The notes beneath the pieces are model-generated. The model had not been told where the DNA came from. It searched no databases and worked only from the letters and a program-made list of their open reading frames with translations. From NCBI RefSeq assembly GCF_042662125.1, contig NZ_JBHSXL010000009.1:248001-312000 (forward strand): a stretch of DNA of 64,000 nt, given 5' to 3'. The position numbers and the translations under genes are program-made. Below, in pieces: positions 8,671 to 17,949 of this stretch (position 1 is the first letter of the stretch; every line of letters begins with the position of its first letter). This stretch comes from Halopenitus salinus (GTDB lineage: Archaea > Halobacteriota > Halobacteria > Halobacteriales > Haloferacaceae).

Positions 8671-9567
8671 ATGACCGATCCATCCACCCGCGCTGACGGA
8701 GGGGACGTCCCCCTCGCGGGCGACCGCGATCCGGACGGGCTGATCCGGCGGGCCGGCCTCCGCGTCGACCCCGATCGGGACCAGCACTTCCTCGTCGACG
8801 ACCGGGTCCTCGACCGCATTCCGACCTACCTCCCGGACGACGTCGATCGCTCTCGACTGCTCGAGATCGGCGGCGGGGCGGGCGCCCTCACCGACCGCCT
8901 CCTCGGAGCGCTGCCGGACGGCGGCCGTCTCTCCGTGATCGAACGGGACCGGGAGTACGCCGCGTTCCTCCGCGAGGAGTTCGACGACGCGGTTCGAGCG
9001 GATCGCCTCTCGGTGATACACGGGGACGCCCTCGAGGAGGACCTTCCGGAGTTCTCCGCGTGCGTCGCGAACCTGCCGTACGGCGTCTCCTCGGAGATCG
9101 CCTTCCGGCTGCTTCCTCGAAGGCGCCCGCTCGTGTTGATGTTTCAGGCGGAGTTCGCCGAGCGGATGGTCGCCGAGGCGGGAACGAGCGAGTACGGCCG
9201 GCTGTCGGTGTCCGCGCGCCACTACGCCGACGTCGAGCTGGTCGAGCACGTCCCGCGTGAGGCCTTCGAGCCGAAGCCGGCGGTCCAAAGCGCGATCGTT
9301 CGGTGTACGCCCCGTGACCCCGACTACGAGGTGCCCCAGGAGGTGTTCTTCCTGCGGTTCGTGAAGGCGCTTTTCACCCAGCGGCGCAAGACGCTCCGCA
9401 ACGCGATCCGGAACACGGGCCACATCTCGGGGCTCGAAGACTCCGAGGCGGTCGTCGAGGCGGTCGAGGAGGACCTCCTTCGGCGTCGCCCCGGCACCCT
9501 CGAACCCTCCACGTTCGCCGAGCTCGCAACGATCGCCTACGAACACGGCGAGCCCCACGAGTCGTGA
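8671..9567 (+). CDS. ksgA: 16S rRNA dimethyladenosine transferase KsgA/Dim1
   Basis: Dimethylates the two adjacent adenosines of the 3'-terminal hairpin of 16S rRNA during small-subunit maturation. 298 aa. SAM motif LEIGGGAGALT (about residue 64) and catalytic NLPYGVSSEI (about 137) are intact; a C-terminal helical domain (LFTQRRKTLRNAI) follows. ATG 8671 is preferred to the in-frame GTG at 8650 because it directly precedes the conserved acidic N-terminus. Last gene of the conserved rpl21e-rpoF-DUF655-ksgA run. Confidence 0.94.
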   Translation: MTDPSTRADGGDVPLAGDRDPDGLIRRAGLRVDPDRDQHFLVDDRVLDRIPTYLPDDVDRSRLLEIGGGAGALTDRLLGALPDGGRLSVIERDREYAAFLREEFDDAVRADRLSVIHGDALEEDLPEFSACVANLPYGVSSEIAFRLLPRRRPLVLMFQAEFAERMVAEAGTSEYGRLSVSARHYADVELVEHVPREAFEPKPAVQSAIVRCTPRDPDYEVPQEVFFLRFVKALFTQRRKTLRNAIRNTGHISGLEDSEAVVEAVEEDLLRRRPGTLEPSTFAELATIAYEHGEPHES

Positions 9568-9650
9568 GCGTGAGGTGAACGCCGATGCTCGAGAACCCCT
9601 CCCCGTCTTCGTCTCTCTGTCCGTTTCCGTCCCCGATCACGAGGGTGAAC

Positions 9651-9660
9651 GTTCTTAATC
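9651..9660 (+). promoter_or_regulatory. TATA-like element upstream of the MscS gene
   Basis: GTTCTTAATC lies about 100 bases before the MscS ATG and about 36-45 bases before a GTG at 9696 that opens a 21-codon frame ending on the MscS start. A leader of about 75 bases is implied, unusual among the mostly leaderless genes here. Confidence 0.45.
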
Positions 9661-9757
9661 GGGCGCGGCAAATCACCCCTACAGGGGACACCACAGTGGT
9701 GAACGAACGCTGGAACTCGTGGCTCGCGAGGGGGCGTCCCGGTGCGGTGATCGGCCG

Positions 9758-10933
9758 ATGACGACGATCGAATCGGCCTGGCCCGGCACCGGTCAGGTCG
9801 CCTTCGGGACGCTCGAACGGCTCGGGGCGAGCGCCGCCATCATCCTCGCGGTGTTCCTCATACGGTATCTCGTGCATCGATACCGCGCCTCGAGGGGAGC
9901 GGAGTTCGGAACCACCAAACGTCTCGTCTTGTCGACGGCGATGGCCGCAACCACGGCCGTCGGCGTTCTCGGACTGGTCGGGCTGTGGGGACTCGGCGAC
10001 CAGCTATTGGCGGCGTACGGCCGCCTCGAGCTCGGGGCGCAGGTCCCGAACATCATCCTCGCCGTCATCGTTCTCGGGGGCGCCTACGCGATCACGGACT
10101 TCCTCGGGCAGGTCATCGGGGAGGTGATCTCCACCGGCAAGACGATCTCCTCACACCAAAAGCAGGTGGTATACCGGCTGACGCAGCTGGGGATCTACTC
10201 GCTGGCGGCGCTCGTCGTCATCGGGCTGTTCACCGACAACCTCGGCAGCCTCCTCGTCGGGGCCGGATTCCTCGGCATCGTGGTCGGCATGGCCGCGCGA
10301 CAGACCCTCGGGTCGGTGCTCGCCGGGATCGTCCTCATGGTCTCGCGGCCCTTCGAGATCGGCGACTGGATCCAGTTCGGCGACTACGAGGGAACGGTCA
10401 CCGAGATCACGGTCTTTCACACGCGCATCCAGACGTTCGACGGCGAACACGTCACCATCCCGAACGACCGGATCGGGAACGAGGTGATCGTCGACCGCTC
10501 GCGGAAGGGCCGGCTCCGGATCGAGGTGGAGGTCGGCATCGACTACGCCGACGATCCCGATCACGCCGCCGACGTCGCCCAGGAGGCGACCGCGGCGATC
10601 GACGACGTCAGGACCGCCCCGCGTCCGAAGGTCGTCGCAAAGCGGTTCGGCGACTCCTCGGTCGTCCTCGGCGTGCGCTTTTGGATCGACCAGCCGAGCG
10701 CCAGAAAGCGGTGGCGGACCCAGACGAAGGTCATCTCCGCCGTCCACGAGGCGTTCTCCGAGGAGGGGATCACGATCCCCTTCCCGCAGCGGACCCACGG
10801 GTCGCGCCCGAACGAGCTGTCCGTCACCGTCGGGTCCCCGGACGATTCTGCGGCCGACGGGGGATCGTCTGCGTCGGATTCTGAAGGATCGTCCGCGGGC
10901 GAGTCGGGAGCGGGGACGGGTGAGAGCGAATGA
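9758..10933 (+). CDS. MscS-family mechanosensitive channel
   Basis: Small-conductance mechanosensitive channel for osmotic downshock (391 aa). About four hydrophobic helices cover residues 20-170; the pore helix is Gly/Ala rich (LVGAGFLGIVVGMAARQTLG, about residue 163), followed by the cytoplasmic MscS beta domain (FEIGDWIQFGDYEGTVTEI, then HVTIPNDRIGNEVI). The tail is a Ser/Gly/Asp-rich disordered stretch. ATG 9758 gives a normal N-terminus. Its stop overlaps the ATG of the next gene (ATGA 10930-10933). Confidence 0.9.
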   Translation: MTTIESAWPGTGQVAFGTLERLGASAAIILAVFLIRYLVHRYRASRGAEFGTTKRLVLSTAMAATTAVGVLGLVGLWGLGDQLLAAYGRLELGAQVPNIILAVIVLGGAYAITDFLGQVIGEVISTGKTISSHQKQVVYRLTQLGIYSLAALVVIGLFTDNLGSLLVGAGFLGIVVGMAARQTLGSVLAGIVLMVSRPFEIGDWIQFGDYEGTVTEITVFHTRIQTFDGEHVTIPNDRIGNEVIVDRSRKGRLRIEVEVGIDYADDPDHAADVAQEATAAIDDVRTAPRPKVVAKRFGDSSVVLGVRFWIDQPSARKRWRTQTKVISAVHEAFSEEGITIPFPQRTHGSRPNELSVTVGSPDDSAADGGSSASDSEGSSAGESGAGTGESE

Positions 10934-11532
10934 CGGATCTCGCGGAGCGGCGCGGCGCGGAGACGACCGTCTACCAGCCGGCCGAGGATTCGGGTCTCCT
11001 CGCCGAGGCGGCGCTCGAGGAGGCGACCGGCCGCGTGCTCGAGGTCGGAACCGGATCGGGCTGGGTCGCGAAACGAGTCGACGAGGAAGCCGGCGAGGTC
11101 GACGAGGTCGTTGCCAGCGACGTCAACCCGCACGCGTGCCGACAGGCTCGAGAGCGTGGAGTCGAGGTCGTCCGCGGCGACCTCCTCGATCCCTTTCGTG
11201 CGGGCGCGTTCGACGCGGTCCTGTTCAACCCGCCGTACCTTCCCACCGATCCCGAAAACGAGTGGGACGACTGGATGGAGACCGCCCTCTCGGGCGGGGA
11301 GACGGGTCGGGAGCTGATCGAGCCGTTCCTCGACGACGTCGAGCGAGTGCTGGCGCCGGAGGGGATCGTCCTACTGCTCGTGAGTTCGCTCGCCGGCTAC
11401 GAGGAGATCCGCGGGCGCGCCGCCGACGCGGGCTTCGACGACGAGGTCGTTCGCGAGGAGTCGTTTCCCTTCGAGACGCTCTCGATCCTCCGGCTGTCCC
11501 GGCGGTCGCCCTCGTCGTCGGGAGATTACTGA
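10930..11532 (+). CDS. HemK2/Mtq2-type protein methyltransferase
   Basis: SAM-dependent methyltransferase (200 aa) of the family that methylates glutamine in release factors. It starts with the typical YQPAEDSGLLAEA, has motif I VLEVGTGSGWVAKR (about residue 36) and the catalytic FNPPYLP (about 98). In archaea the likely substrate is aRF1 and a TRM112-like partner is expected, though none is in the window. Translationally coupled to the MscS gene by an ATGA overlap; the pairing with a channel has no obvious functional logic. Confidence 0.88.
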   Translation: MTDLAERRGAETTVYQPAEDSGLLAEAALEEATGRVLEVGTGSGWVAKRVDEEAGEVDEVVASDVNPHACRQARERGVEVVRGDLLDPFRAGAFDAVLFNPPYLPTDPENEWDDWMETALSGGETGRELIEPFLDDVERVLAPEGIVLLLVSSLAGYEEIRGRAADAGFDDEVVREESFPFETLSILRLSRRSPSSSGDY

Positions 11533-11553
11533 ATGGAATAATCCGTATTAGAA

Positions 11554-11562
11554 AATATTAAA
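11554..11562 (+). promoter_or_regulatory. TATA box of the methionine synthase operon
   Basis: AATATTAAA within an AT-rich patch (11536-11563), 25-33 bases before the ATG at 11587. One of the most AT-rich promoters of the window. Confidence 0.6.
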
Positions 11563-11586
11563 CAGCGGCATATCCAACCTCCGTCG

Positions 11587-12585
11587 ATGACCGAACGAGT
11601 CGCGACCACGCCGGGGCTGTATCCGCTCCCGGACTGGGCGAAGGAGACGCTTTCGGAGTTGAAGGGCCACCAGAAGGGCGACCTGTTGAGCGGCGACGAG
11701 ACGGGCGAGATCGTCGAGACCTACGACGAGGTCCGCTCGGAGCTGATCGACGACCAGGTCGACGCCGGACTCGACCGGATCGTGGAGGGACAGGCGCGGT
11801 GGGACGACATGATCGCCCACCCGCTGACGATCGCCGACGGGGTCGAACCCGGCGGAATCGTCCGGTACTACGACAACAACAACTTCTATCGCGACCCGCG
11901 CGTGCGTTCCGAGCCGAGCCCGAGCGGCGACGTCGCCGACGACCTGGCGGCCGCCCGCGACGTCGCACCCGAGAACGCCGCGCTGCAGGCGGTCCTTCCG
12001 GGTCCCTACTCGCTCGCCGATCTCGCGACGAACGAGACCGGTGGCGACGAGGGTGAGTTCCTCGAGGCGATCGCGGCGTTCCTCGCCGCGGAGGTCGAGG
12101 CGCTCGGCGACCACGAGACGCTGTTCCTGCTCGAGCCCTCGTTAGTCGAGAACCCGCCCGGTGACGGCGCGGACGAGCGCGCGAGCGCCGCGATCGACGA
12201 GGTGGCCGCGGCGACCGACGCCGAGGTCGTGGTCCACACCTACTGGGGCGCGATCCCGGAGAAGCCGTACGCACACCTGCTCGATGCCGACGTGGACGCG
12301 GTGGGGATAGACCTCGTCGCCGGCGACCGCGAGGACTCGCTTTACAACGTCCAGGAGTACGGCGCGGCGGACTCCATCGCCCTCGGCGTCGTCGACGGAC
12401 AGAACACCCTCGTCGAGACGCCGGAGACGATCGCGGAGCGCGTCGAGTGGTTCGAATCGCAGGTGCCCGTGGACGACTTCGAGACGACCTACGTCACCTC
12501 GAACACCGAGCTGTTCTACCTGCCCGAGAACAAGTACGAGGCGAAGCTGAACGCCCTCGCCGCGGGCGTGGAGGTGCTTTCGTAA
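11587..12585 (+). CDS. MetE-family paralogue lacking zinc ligands
   Basis: 332-aa TIM-barrel protein of the cobalamin-independent methionine synthase family. The expected zinc-binding HxC is HTY here (VVVHTYWGAIPEK, about residue 217) and the C-terminal DCG is absent (YVTSNTELFYLPENKY near 303), so it probably cannot activate homocysteine itself. It may replace the substrate-binding N-terminal half of bacterial MetE or form a heteromer with the next protein, whose ATG overlaps its stop (TAATG). AT-rich TATA box at 11554. Family is clear; individual role is inference. Confidence 0.82.
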   Translation: MTERVATTPGLYPLPDWAKETLSELKGHQKGDLLSGDETGEIVETYDEVRSELIDDQVDAGLDRIVEGQARWDDMIAHPLTIADGVEPGGIVRYYDNNNFYRDPRVRSEPSPSGDVADDLAAARDVAPENAALQAVLPGPYSLADLATNETGGDEGEFLEAIAAFLAAEVEALGDHETLFLLEPSLVENPPGDGADERASAAIDEVAAATDAEVVVHTYWGAIPEKPYAHLLDADVDAVGIDLVAGDREDSLYNVQEYGAADSIALGVVDGQNTLVETPETIAERVEWFESQVPVDDFETTYVTSNTELFYLPENKYEAKLNALAAGVEVLS

Positions 12586-13658
12586 TGGTCCGAACGCCCG
12601 ACGCCAACCGCGAGCAGTTCCGCCCCGAGACGCATCCGAACGACCACTTCCTGTTGACGACCGTGGTCGGCTCGTACCCGAAGCCGAAGTGGCTCAACCG
12701 CGCCGACGAGCTCGTCAAGGACCCCGACTCGAAGTTCGACGCCGCCGACCTCGCGGAGGCCCACGACGACGCCTGTCGGCTCATCACCGACGAGCACGAA
12801 CGGGCCGGCCTCGACACGGTCGTCGACGGCGAGATGCGACGAAACGAGATGGTGGAGTTCTTCGCCCACCGCATCCCCGGCTACGAGTTCAACGGCCCGG
12901 TGAAGGTGTGGGGTCACAACTACTTCGATAAGCCCTCCGTCGTCGAGGAGGTCGCCTACGACGAGCCGTGGCTCGTCGACGAGTTCGAGTTCACGAGCGA
13001 GGTGGCGAGCCGGCCCGTGAAGGTCCCGATCACCGGACCGTACACCCTCGGATTCTGGGCGTTCAACGAGGCCTACGGGACCACGGAGGAGTTGGTCTAC
13101 GACCTCGCTGACCTCGTCAACGAGGAGGTCGAGGCGCTCGTCGAGGCCGGCGCGAAGTACATCCAGATCGACGAGCCGGCGCTGGCGACCACCCCGGAGG
13201 ACCACGCCATCGTCCACGAGGCGCTCGACCGGATCACGGCGGGGATCCCCGAGGACGTCCGGATCGGACTGCACGTCTGTTACGGCGACTACTCGCGGAT
13301 CTACCCCGAGCTCAACGACTTCCCGATCGACGAGTTCGACGTCGAGCTCTGCAACGGCGACTACGAGCAGGTCGGGGTGTTCACCGATCCCGAGTTCGAA
13401 CCGGATCTCGCGCTCGGCGTCGTCGACGCACACACCGCGGAGGTCGAGTCGGTCGCGGAGATCAAACGGAACGTCCTCCAGGGACTGAAGATCGTTCCGC
13501 CCGAGAAGCTCACGATCTCGCCGGACTGCGGGCTCAAGCTGTTGCCCCGCGAGATCGCCTACGGCAAGACCGAGAACATGGTGACCGCCGCCCGCGAGAT
13601 CGAGGCCGAACTCGACGCGGGCGAGATCGACCTCGACAACCCCCTCGCGAACTACTGA
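12585..13658 (+). CDS. metE: Methionine synthase (core MetE type)
   Basis: Transfers a methyl group to homocysteine to make methionine. 357 aa, the catalytic barrel without the bacterial N-terminal folate-binding half. It keeps the zinc ligands: HVC (GLHVCYGDYSR, about residue 227) and C in SPDCGLKLLP (about 308). The N-terminus has the conserved TTVVGSYPKPKWL substrate segment. Start ATG overlaps the stop of the zinc-less paralogue, so one message makes both. Which methyl donor is used (folate or methylcobalamin protein) cannot be read from the sequence. Confidence 0.88.
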   Translation: MVRTPDANREQFRPETHPNDHFLLTTVVGSYPKPKWLNRADELVKDPDSKFDAADLAEAHDDACRLITDEHERAGLDTVVDGEMRRNEMVEFFAHRIPGYEFNGPVKVWGHNYFDKPSVVEEVAYDEPWLVDEFEFTSEVASRPVKVPITGPYTLGFWAFNEAYGTTEELVYDLADLVNEEVEALVEAGAKYIQIDEPALATTPEDHAIVHEALDRITAGIPEDVRIGLHVCYGDYSRIYPELNDFPIDEFDVELCNGDYEQVGVFTDPEFEPDLALGVVDAHTAEVESVAEIKRNVLQGLKIVPPEKLTISPDCGLKLLPREIAYGKTENMVTAAREIEAELDAGEIDLDNPLANY

Positions 13659-13713
13659 GGCCGCGGGGCTTGCCGTAACATCCGATCCTGTGGGATCGTA
13701 CCGCAGAAGCTAA

Positions 13714-14901
<1,188 letters not shown>

Positions 14902-15113
14902 CCTTCGCGTCCGAATGCGACGTCCGATCTTCGACGTGTGATCCTCTCGGTCCGTTCGCTGCCGAACGGGGATCTGATCGCGGATCCGGTCCTCCTCGGG
15001 CGAATATCTCACCCGCGTGAGAATTCCCATCCTCGAGAAAATCGTCGTCTCGTGGCCTGAAGATGAGAATATCCTCGGATTCGCGTTCGATCACGATACC
15101 ACGTGTCGCACAA

Positions 15114-15122
15114 GCGTTAACC
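15114..15122 (+). promoter_or_regulatory. TATA box of the cold-shock gene
   Basis: GCGTTAACC lies 27-35 bases before the ATG at 15149. The upstream 14902-15100 stretch has no gene; it contains a small hairpin near 15009 (CTCAC-CCGC-GTGAG). Confidence 0.5.
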
Positions 15123-15148
15123 GTCAAGAGGGCCTCGCTACGGTTGCA

Positions 15149-15343
15149 ATGTCGAAAGGTACGGTTGACTTCTTCAACGACACTGGCGGCTACGGTTTCA
15201 TCTCGACTGACGACGCGGACGACGACGTGTTCTTCCACATGGAGGACGTCGGCGGCCCCGACCTCGAGGAGGGACAGGACGTCGAGTTCGAGATCGAGGA
15301 CGCCCCCAAGGGCCCGCGCGCGACGAACGTCGTTCGCAACTGA
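15149..15343 (+). CDS. cspA: Cold-shock domain protein
   Basis: 64-aa single CSD protein that binds single-stranded nucleic acid and probably acts as an RNA chaperone. RNP1-like GGYGFIS and RNP2-like DVFFHM motifs are present after the usual GTVDFFN start. Very acidic, as in other haloarchaeal Csp. The frame stays open upstream to 15017, but the TATA box at 15114 and the usual Csp N-terminus fix the start at 15149. Confidence 0.95.
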   Translation: MSKGTVDFFNDTGGYGFISTDDADDDVFFHMEDVGGPDLEEGQDVEFEIEDAPKGPRATNVVRN

Positions 15344-15496
15344 GCCTCACCCCGTAAAGACGCCAGCGTCACGCTGACGGTTTGCAGTTCTCGACGCGTC
15401 CGCTCGGATTCGGTTTCGGGCGCTCGCGTTCGCATCGTTCGACTCGCCACCGGCGGGTCTTTTTACCACACCGATCACGCCACCAGGAGCGACGAG

Positions 15497-16300
15497 CTAC
15501 CCTTCGATCTCGTTTGCGGCCTCGAGCAGTTCCCCGTGTAGCTCGCCGTTCGAGGCGACGAGACCGACCGAGTCGTGTCGCCAGCGGTTCCCGTCCAGGT
15601 CGGTCACTCTGCCGCCGGCCTGCCGGATCAGGTTCACGCCGGCGACGGTGTCCCAGGGGTTCGTCTCGACGTTCGTGATCGCCCCCTCGAGTCCGCCGTC
15701 GGCGATGGAGGCGAGAAGCGCCTGCGCGGAGCCGATCCGCCTCGCGTCGCCGAACCGGGTGACGATCGCCTCACACGCCCGGGCGTACTCGTCGCGCCGG
15801 TCCATCTCCCACCACATGGCCGGCGAGACGATCGCCGCCTCCGGATCGTCGACGTCGCTCGTCGCGAGCGGCTCCCCGTTCCGGTAGGCGCCCTCGGCGT
15901 CCACGGTGTAGACGTCCTCGAGGGCGGGCATCGCGGTGGTCGACGCGACCGGTTCGCCGTCGACCACCACGGCCACGACGCTCGCCCACACCCGGTTGTC
16001 ACGGACGAAGTTGCTCGTCCCGTCGATCGGATCGATGATCCAGGCCGCCCCCGACTCGGGGACGGCCTTCAGCTCGTCGTCCTCCTCGCCGACGATCGCG
16101 TCGTCGGGGAACTCCGTTCGAATGACGTCGATAGCCTCGCGCTGGGCCGTGCGGTCGGCCGCCGTGACGACGTCGGTCTTCCCGGATTTGGTCTCCGTCG
16201 AGATACCCGTTCGAAAGTGCTCGTGGGCCACGCGGGCGCCGGCGTGGGCCGCCCGTTCGGCGATCGTCGCTCGGTCGTCGCGGTCGGCGTCGTCGATCAT
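15497..16300 (-). CDS. Inositol-monophosphatase/FBPase-family phosphatase
   Basis: Mg-dependent sugar phosphatase (267 aa) of the IMPase family. Metal-binding motif 1 is VGEEDDELK (about residue 70), motif 2 is WIIDPIDGTSNF (about 91) and motif 3 is NPWDTVAGVNLIRQAGG (about 213). In archaea such enzymes can act on inositol phosphate and on fructose-1,6-bisphosphate; sequence does not decide. Single gene, divergent from the small gene at 16456. Confidence 0.9.
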   Translation of the reverse strand: MIDDADRDDRATIAERAAHAGARVAHEHFRTGISTETKSGKTDVVTAADRTAQREAIDVIRTEFPDDAIVGEEDDELKAVPESGAAWIIDPIDGTSNFVRDNRVWASVVAVVVDGEPVASTTAMPALEDVYTVDAEGAYRNGEPLATSDVDDPEAAIVSPAMWWEMDRRDEYARACEAIVTRFGDARRIGSAQALLASIADGGLEGAITNVETNPWDTVAGVNLIRQAGGRVTDLDGNRWRHDSVGLVASNGELHGELLEAANEIEG

Positions 16301-16423
16301 GCGGGGAGGTGGAGCGGCCGCCCCCGTTAACGCATCGATCGCATCGAAATCGATGAAGACGGCGTCACTCGACCGAACACGGAACGCTCCGCGAAAGTAT
16401 TAACTCGTTTTCGAATTCGCGTA

Positions 16424-16432
16424 CCTTTATGG
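16424..16432 (+). promoter_or_regulatory. TATA box before the small gene at 16456
   Basis: CCTTTATGG lies 24-32 bases before the ATG at 16456. It overlaps the upstream ATG at 16429, which therefore cannot be the start of the same transcript. Confidence 0.5.
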
Positions 16433-16455
16433 GGATGTCGCTCCTTTCGTCCCAT

Positions 16456-16713
16456 ATGCGCCCCGAGGAAGCGGTCAGACAGATCGAGTACGCGATCGAC
16501 GCCAACCTGGAGGAGACCGGACAGCGAAGCGCCGCCGGCTACCGTCACACCTTCGAGCGCGTCGCCGAGCGGGCCGACGGCCGCGCCGTCTACGAGCTCG
16601 CGCGCGAACTCGCCGCCGAGATCGCCGCCGGGTCGCGGCCAAACCCGGCGGAGGCGAACGCGACAGCGGAGAGCCTCCTCGCCGACCGCGTCTACACGGA
16701 CGGCGGCCGGTAG
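16456..16713 (+). CDS. Small haloarchaeal protein, function unknown
   Basis: 85-aa helical acidic protein with no motif that I recognise. The N-terminus RPEEAVRQIEYAIDANLEET is amphipathic, and the remainder (YRHTFERVAERADGR, then ELARELAAEIAAG) looks like a compact helical bundle. The frame reaches an ATG at 16429, but the TATA element at 16424 favours 16456. Divergent from the IMPase-like gene. Confidence 0.65.
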   Translation: MRPEEAVRQIEYAIDANLEETGQRSAAGYRHTFERVAERADGRAVYELARELAAEIAAGSRPNPAEANATAESLLADRVYTDGGR

Positions 16714-16997
16714 GACCTCGTCTCCGAGCCGTCGATCGCGTCGGCGTCACGAGCCGATCGCTTCGTGGGATCGTCGCTTCCCGCGTACCGCTTTACCGCT
16801 TTCTCCATCCGTCTTCCACGTCCACCGGAGTCGCGTCTGTCGCAGTCAGGTCCCTCGCAGTCGTGACCGCCGCAATCCGTCGGAGTCGCGTCCGGATCGT
16901 TCGTGGCCGTCGCTCCTCGATCGGCGTCGTTTCAGGAATTTTTGCGAGGGAAGAGCGCTCCGAGAGCGTCTTCCGCATCACGGGTGTGACCCCGGCG

Positions 16998-17020
16998 ATG
17001 CGAGGGGAGGGATTTGAACC
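16998..17020 (-). repeat. 23-base copy of the tRNA-Leu 3' end (att-like direct repeat)
   Basis: Positions 16998-17020 repeat 17122-17144 exactly, including the 3' half of the acceptor stem, the discriminator and most of the T-arm of tRNA-Leu in the same orientation. The copies are 124 bases apart. Duplicated tRNA 3' ends are the classic footprint of tRNA-targeting integrases, but the interval is too short for an element and no integrase is nearby, so a remnant is the likeliest reading. Confidence 0.7.
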
Positions 17021-17086
17021 ACTTCAAGACGGCCGGGCTGCGGCCGTCGGCCGTTCCGGGCCGGTCTGGCCTGATTCAATCCCTCC
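17006..17086. repeat. Inverted repeat inside the tRNA-fragment interval
   Basis: The arm at 17006-17018 (GGAGGGATTTGAA) is complementary to 17075-17086 (TTCAATCCCTCC) with one bulged T. The left arm is part of the copied tRNA 3' end, so the right arm is an inverted partial copy. The loop is very GC-rich with several GGCC blocks. Confidence 0.6.
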
Positions 17087-17122
17087 GGTGCATCCGGCGG
17101 ACCGGCGAGCGGCCCGCACGTA

Positions 17123-17206
17123 TGCGAGGGGAGGGATTTGAACCCACGGACCTCTACAGGAGCGGATCTTGAGTCCGCCGCCGTTTCCGGGCTTGGCTAC
17201 CCTCGC
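17123..17206 (-). tRNA. trnL-CAA: tRNA-Leu (anticodon CAA)
   Basis: Class II tRNA of 84 nt including the discriminator A. Acceptor stem GCGAGGG/CCCTCGC, D-arm GCC/GGC, anticodon stem GCGGA/TCCGC with loop CTCAAGA (anticodon CAA, reading UUG), a long variable arm and T-loop TTCAAAT. The T-stem GTGGG/CCCTC has one U-U mismatch. CCA is not encoded. No intron is visible. A TATA element (minus-strand GGCTTAAACC) lies about 30 bases upstream. Confidence 0.93.
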
Positions 17207-17233
17207 ACGCGTTCGAGTGATGATCCCGATCCG

Positions 17234-17243
17234 GGTTTAAGCC
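17234..17243 (-). promoter_or_regulatory. TATA box of tRNA-Leu
   Basis: On the minus strand GGCTTAAACC sits 28-37 bases before the first base of the tRNA. Confidence 0.55.
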
Positions 17244-17387
17244 TCCGATTTTCGGCGAGTCCCCGTCCGGATCCTCGCCGATCGCGAGCCGATCGACCAC
17301 TCCGAAGCCCCGATCGGCGGGCGTTCACGGTCGAGGCCCAAATCGGGCCACCCACAGCGTTTAGCGCCTCCGTCCCGTGCTGTCGAC

Positions 17388-17879
17388 ATGGACGAACACA
17401 CCCGCGATCCCGGCGTCGCCCCGCCGCTCGGCGACCCCACCGGGTGGCGAAGCGACGACCGCGTCTGGGAGCACGCGACGCTCCGACGCGCGAGCGAACA
17501 CGGGATCCGGCTGTTCAACGCCGGCGAGTACCACGAGTCCCACGACTGTTTCGAGGACGAGTGGTACAACTACGGCGCCGGGACCGTGGAGTCGGCCTTC
17601 CTCCACGGGATGGTGCAGGTCGCCGCCGGCGCCTACAAGCACGTCGACTTCGAGGACGACGCCGGCATGGAGAGCCTCTTCGAGACCGCCCTCCAGTACC
17701 TCCGCGGGGTCCCCGCGGACTTCTACGGGATCGACGTCGACGACGTGCGTGTCACTCTCGAGGCGGCGCTCTCGGATCCGTCGGCGATCGACGGCTGGCG
17801 GATCGCGATCGACGGAGCCAGACCGGAGGCCTACCCGGTCGACTACGAGTACGTGGAGGAGCTCGAGAACGGGCCGTGA
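17388..17879 (+). CDS. DUF309-family protein
   Basis: 163-aa protein of the DUF309 family, named for the conserved FNAGEYHESHDCFEDEWY-type helix (about residue 43), here with paired His and Glu residues that could bind a metal. A second conserved stretch is FLHGMVQVAAGAYKH (about 70). No activity is established for the family. A TATA-like GCGTTTAGCG lies about 30 bases upstream, supporting ATG 17388. Confidence 0.85.
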   Translation: MDEHTRDPGVAPPLGDPTGWRSDDRVWEHATLRRASEHGIRLFNAGEYHESHDCFEDEWYNYGAGTVESAFLHGMVQVAAGAYKHVDFEDDAGMESLFETALQYLRGVPADFYGIDVDDVRVTLEAALSDPSAIDGWRIAIDGARPEAYPVDYEYVEELENGP

Positions 17880-17949
17880 GTGGGGTCCCTCGCTCGACGC
17901 GTCCGCCGCGATCCGAACCCGACTTATTCGCGCGTCCGGTAGTCGAACC

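Larger units (their letters stand above)
16714..17122. other. Gene-free interval with tRNA-Leu 3'-end copy and hairpin
   Basis: The only interval above 300 bases without a gene. From 16714 to about 16997 I see only GC-rich sequence with weak CGCAGTC/GTCGCGTC near-repeats. From 16998 it holds a copy of the 3' end of the neighbouring tRNA-Leu and an inverted repeat (reported separately). A frame across 16863-17141 is antisense to the tRNA and looks spurious. Confidence 0.6.

Noticed and set aside
17071..17086. GATTCAATCCCTCC resembling the end of haloarchaeal CRISPR repeats (GGGATTGAAG)
   Set aside because: Only one short copy with no regular spacers; it is better explained as an inverted copy of the tRNA 3' end.
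16863..17141. A 92-codon plus-strand frame containing MRGEGFEPLQ
   Set aside because: It runs antisense across the tRNA-Leu copy; frames starting MRGEGFEP are a known artefact over tRNA 3' ends.
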